A stretch of 64,000 nt of DNA from Kofleriaceae bacterium. Its GTDB lineage: Bacteria; Myxococcota_A; Polyangia; Haliangiales; Haliangiaceae. The stretch's first letter is position 1, and each line of letters begins with the position of its first letter. The notes beneath the pieces are model-generated. The model did no database searches. It had not been told where the DNA came from and was given only the letters and a program-made list of their open reading frames with translations. Shown one piece after another: positions 63,157 to 64,000 of this stretch. The DNA is taken from the NCBI GenBank assembly GCA_020633495.1, contig JACKDR010000008.1, positions 186,001 through 250,000 of the forward strand, written 5' to 3'. The translations under genes were made by a program, and so were the position numbers.

Positions 63157-64000
63157 GTGACCTCGATCTCGGTCCTGCTGCCGTACCGGGACGCCGCCGC
63201 GACCCTGGCGGCCGCGGTCGACTGCGTCCTGGCCCAGCGCGACGTCGACCTCGAGCTGATCGCGATCGACGACGGCTCGCGCGACGACGGCCCGGCCTGG
63301 ATCGCCGCCGCGGCGCGACGCGACCCGCGCGTCCGCGCGATCGCCAGCGGCGGCGTCGGCGTCGCCGGCGCCCTCGACGCCGGCCTGGCGGCCAGCCGCG
63401 GCGCCTGGATCGCCCGCATGGACGCCGACGATCTGTGCGCGCCCGACCGCCTGCGCCGCCAGCTCGACGCGCTGATCGCCGCGCCCGGGGTCGGCGCCCT
63501 GGGCACCGCGGTCGCGCTGGCCGGGCTCGACGGCGGCGCGCCCGGCGACGGCCTGCGCCGCTACGTCGCCTGGCAGAACGCGCTGATCACGCCCGCCGAT
63601 CACGCCCGCGAGCTGCTGGTCGAGGCGCCGCTGTGCCACCCGTCGGTGATGTTGCGGCGGGACGCGCTCCGCGACGCCGGCGGCTGGCGCGAGGTCGACG
63701 GCCCCGAGGACTACGCGCTGTGGCTGCGCCTGCACGCCGCCGGCTGGCAGCTCGCCAAGCTGGCCGCGCCGCTGTTCACGTGGCGGCACCGCGCCGGCCG
63801 GGTCACGTTCACCGACCCGCGCTGCGCGCCGCCGCGGCTGCTCGCGACCAAGGCGCCGTTCGTGGCGGCGGCGCTGCGCGCCCGGGCCCGGCCGTTCGTG
63901 ATCTGGGGCGCGGGGCCCACTGGCAAGCGCCTGGCCCGCGCGCTCGAGCCCCACGGCCTGCGCCCGGCCGCGTTCCTCGACATCGATCCGCGCAAGATCG
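63157..64000 (+). CDS. Glycosyltransferase family 2 with Rossmann-like tail (partial)
   Basis: Starts at GTG 63157 and runs off the window after 281 codons. SVLLPYRDAA opens the GT-A fold, IAIDDGSRDDG holds the first metal/nucleotide Asp, WIARMDADD the DxD, and DGPEDYALWLRL the ED motif near the catalytic base. After about residue 245, FVIWGAGPTGKRL looks like a second nucleotide-binding (Rossmann-like) segment, a tail found on some GT2 proteins. Belongs with the polysaccharide genes at 56-60 kb. The CATACT at 63145 is six bases upstream. Confidence 0.85.
   Translation, partial: MTSISVLLPYRDAAATLAAAVDCVLAQRDVDLELIAIDDGSRDDGPAWIAAAARRDPRVRAIASGGVGVAGALDAGLAASRGAWIARMDADDLCAPDRLRRQLDALIAAPGVGALGTAVALAGLDGGAPGDGLRRYVAWQNALITPADHARELLVEAPLCHPSVMLRRDALRDAGGWREVDGPEDYALWLRLHAAGWQLAKLAAPLFTWRHRAGRVTFTDPRCAPPRLLATKAPFVAAALRARARPFVIWGAGPTGKRLARALEPHGLRPAAFLDIDPRKI

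Overview
This is 64 kb of very GC-rich DNA (roughly 70-75% G+C by eye) from what looks like a member of the Myxococcota (the old Deltaproteobacteria). The pointers are three eukaryotic-type Ser/Thr kinases, PEGA and FG-GAP surface proteins, many lipoproteins with Cys-rich N-termini, two proteins ending in MYXO-CTERM-like tails (Cys, Gly-rich stretch, hydrophobic helix, Arg cluster), a GspE-N/MshEN regulator and a DUF222-HNH gene. It is a chromosomal segment of short operons. I saw no rRNA, tRNA, CRISPR array, insertion sequence or prophage. Start codons are ATG and GTG, with TTG once.

Layout. 1-5.7 kb: the start of a membrane protein, queC, a GspE-N regulator, a lipoprotein with a His/Cys dyad, a solitary DNA methyltransferase and a DUF971 protein. 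5.8-10.6 kb: a coupled PEGA/TPR protein, FG-GAP lipoprotein and Ser/Thr kinase. 10.7-16.9 kb: a DUF2267 protein, a non-coding region with 82-bp tandem repeats, a kinase with a WD40-like sensor half, a coupled epimerase/acyltransferase pair and a DksA/TraR zinc finger. 17-21 kb: an orphan lipoprotein, a two-gene copper-amine-oxidase-like pair, a beta carbonic anhydrase and a SEC-C protein. 21-30 kb: a cell-wall amidase, a thiolase, a kinase-ATPase-TPR regulator followed by a receiver-like protein, and a 3-hydroxyacyl-CoA dehydrogenase with an AT-rich control region. 30-40 kb: a ParB-like protein, a PHP-type surface hydrolase, an MFS exporter, a zinc protease, a DUF222-HNH endonuclease preceded by hairpins and a G-quadruplex tract, and an M1 aminopeptidase lipoprotein. 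40-56 kb: small lipoproteins, a BNR-repeat lipoprotein coupled to a GlnRS-YqeY fusion, VOC, FG-GAP/CARDB, phosphopantetheinyl transferase, DUF2007, beta-barrel, HATPase regulator and alpha/beta hydrolase genes. 56-64 kb: a surface-polysaccharide locus (epimerase, two GT2 glycosyltransferases, methyltransferase, flippase) mixed with lipoprotein and metalloprotease-like genes.

The strongest candidates for something undescribed are: (1) the two-gene copper-amine-oxidase relative at 18.2-19.7 kb, which keeps the HxH copper motif and the aligned Tyr but not the canonical cofactor motif; (2) a recurring TAnnnT hexamer 6-9 nt before start codons, which suggests widespread leaderless transcription; (3) the G-quadruplex plus three-hairpin array ahead of the DUF222-HNH gene; (4) the palindrome cluster and sigma-54-like site overlapping the start of the His/Cys lipoprotein; and (5) a metzincin-like protein whose first zinc ligand is replaced by Met. 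Two genes (40127-40653 and 62062-63074) carry apparent one-base frameshifts in GC-only tracts, which may be assembly errors.
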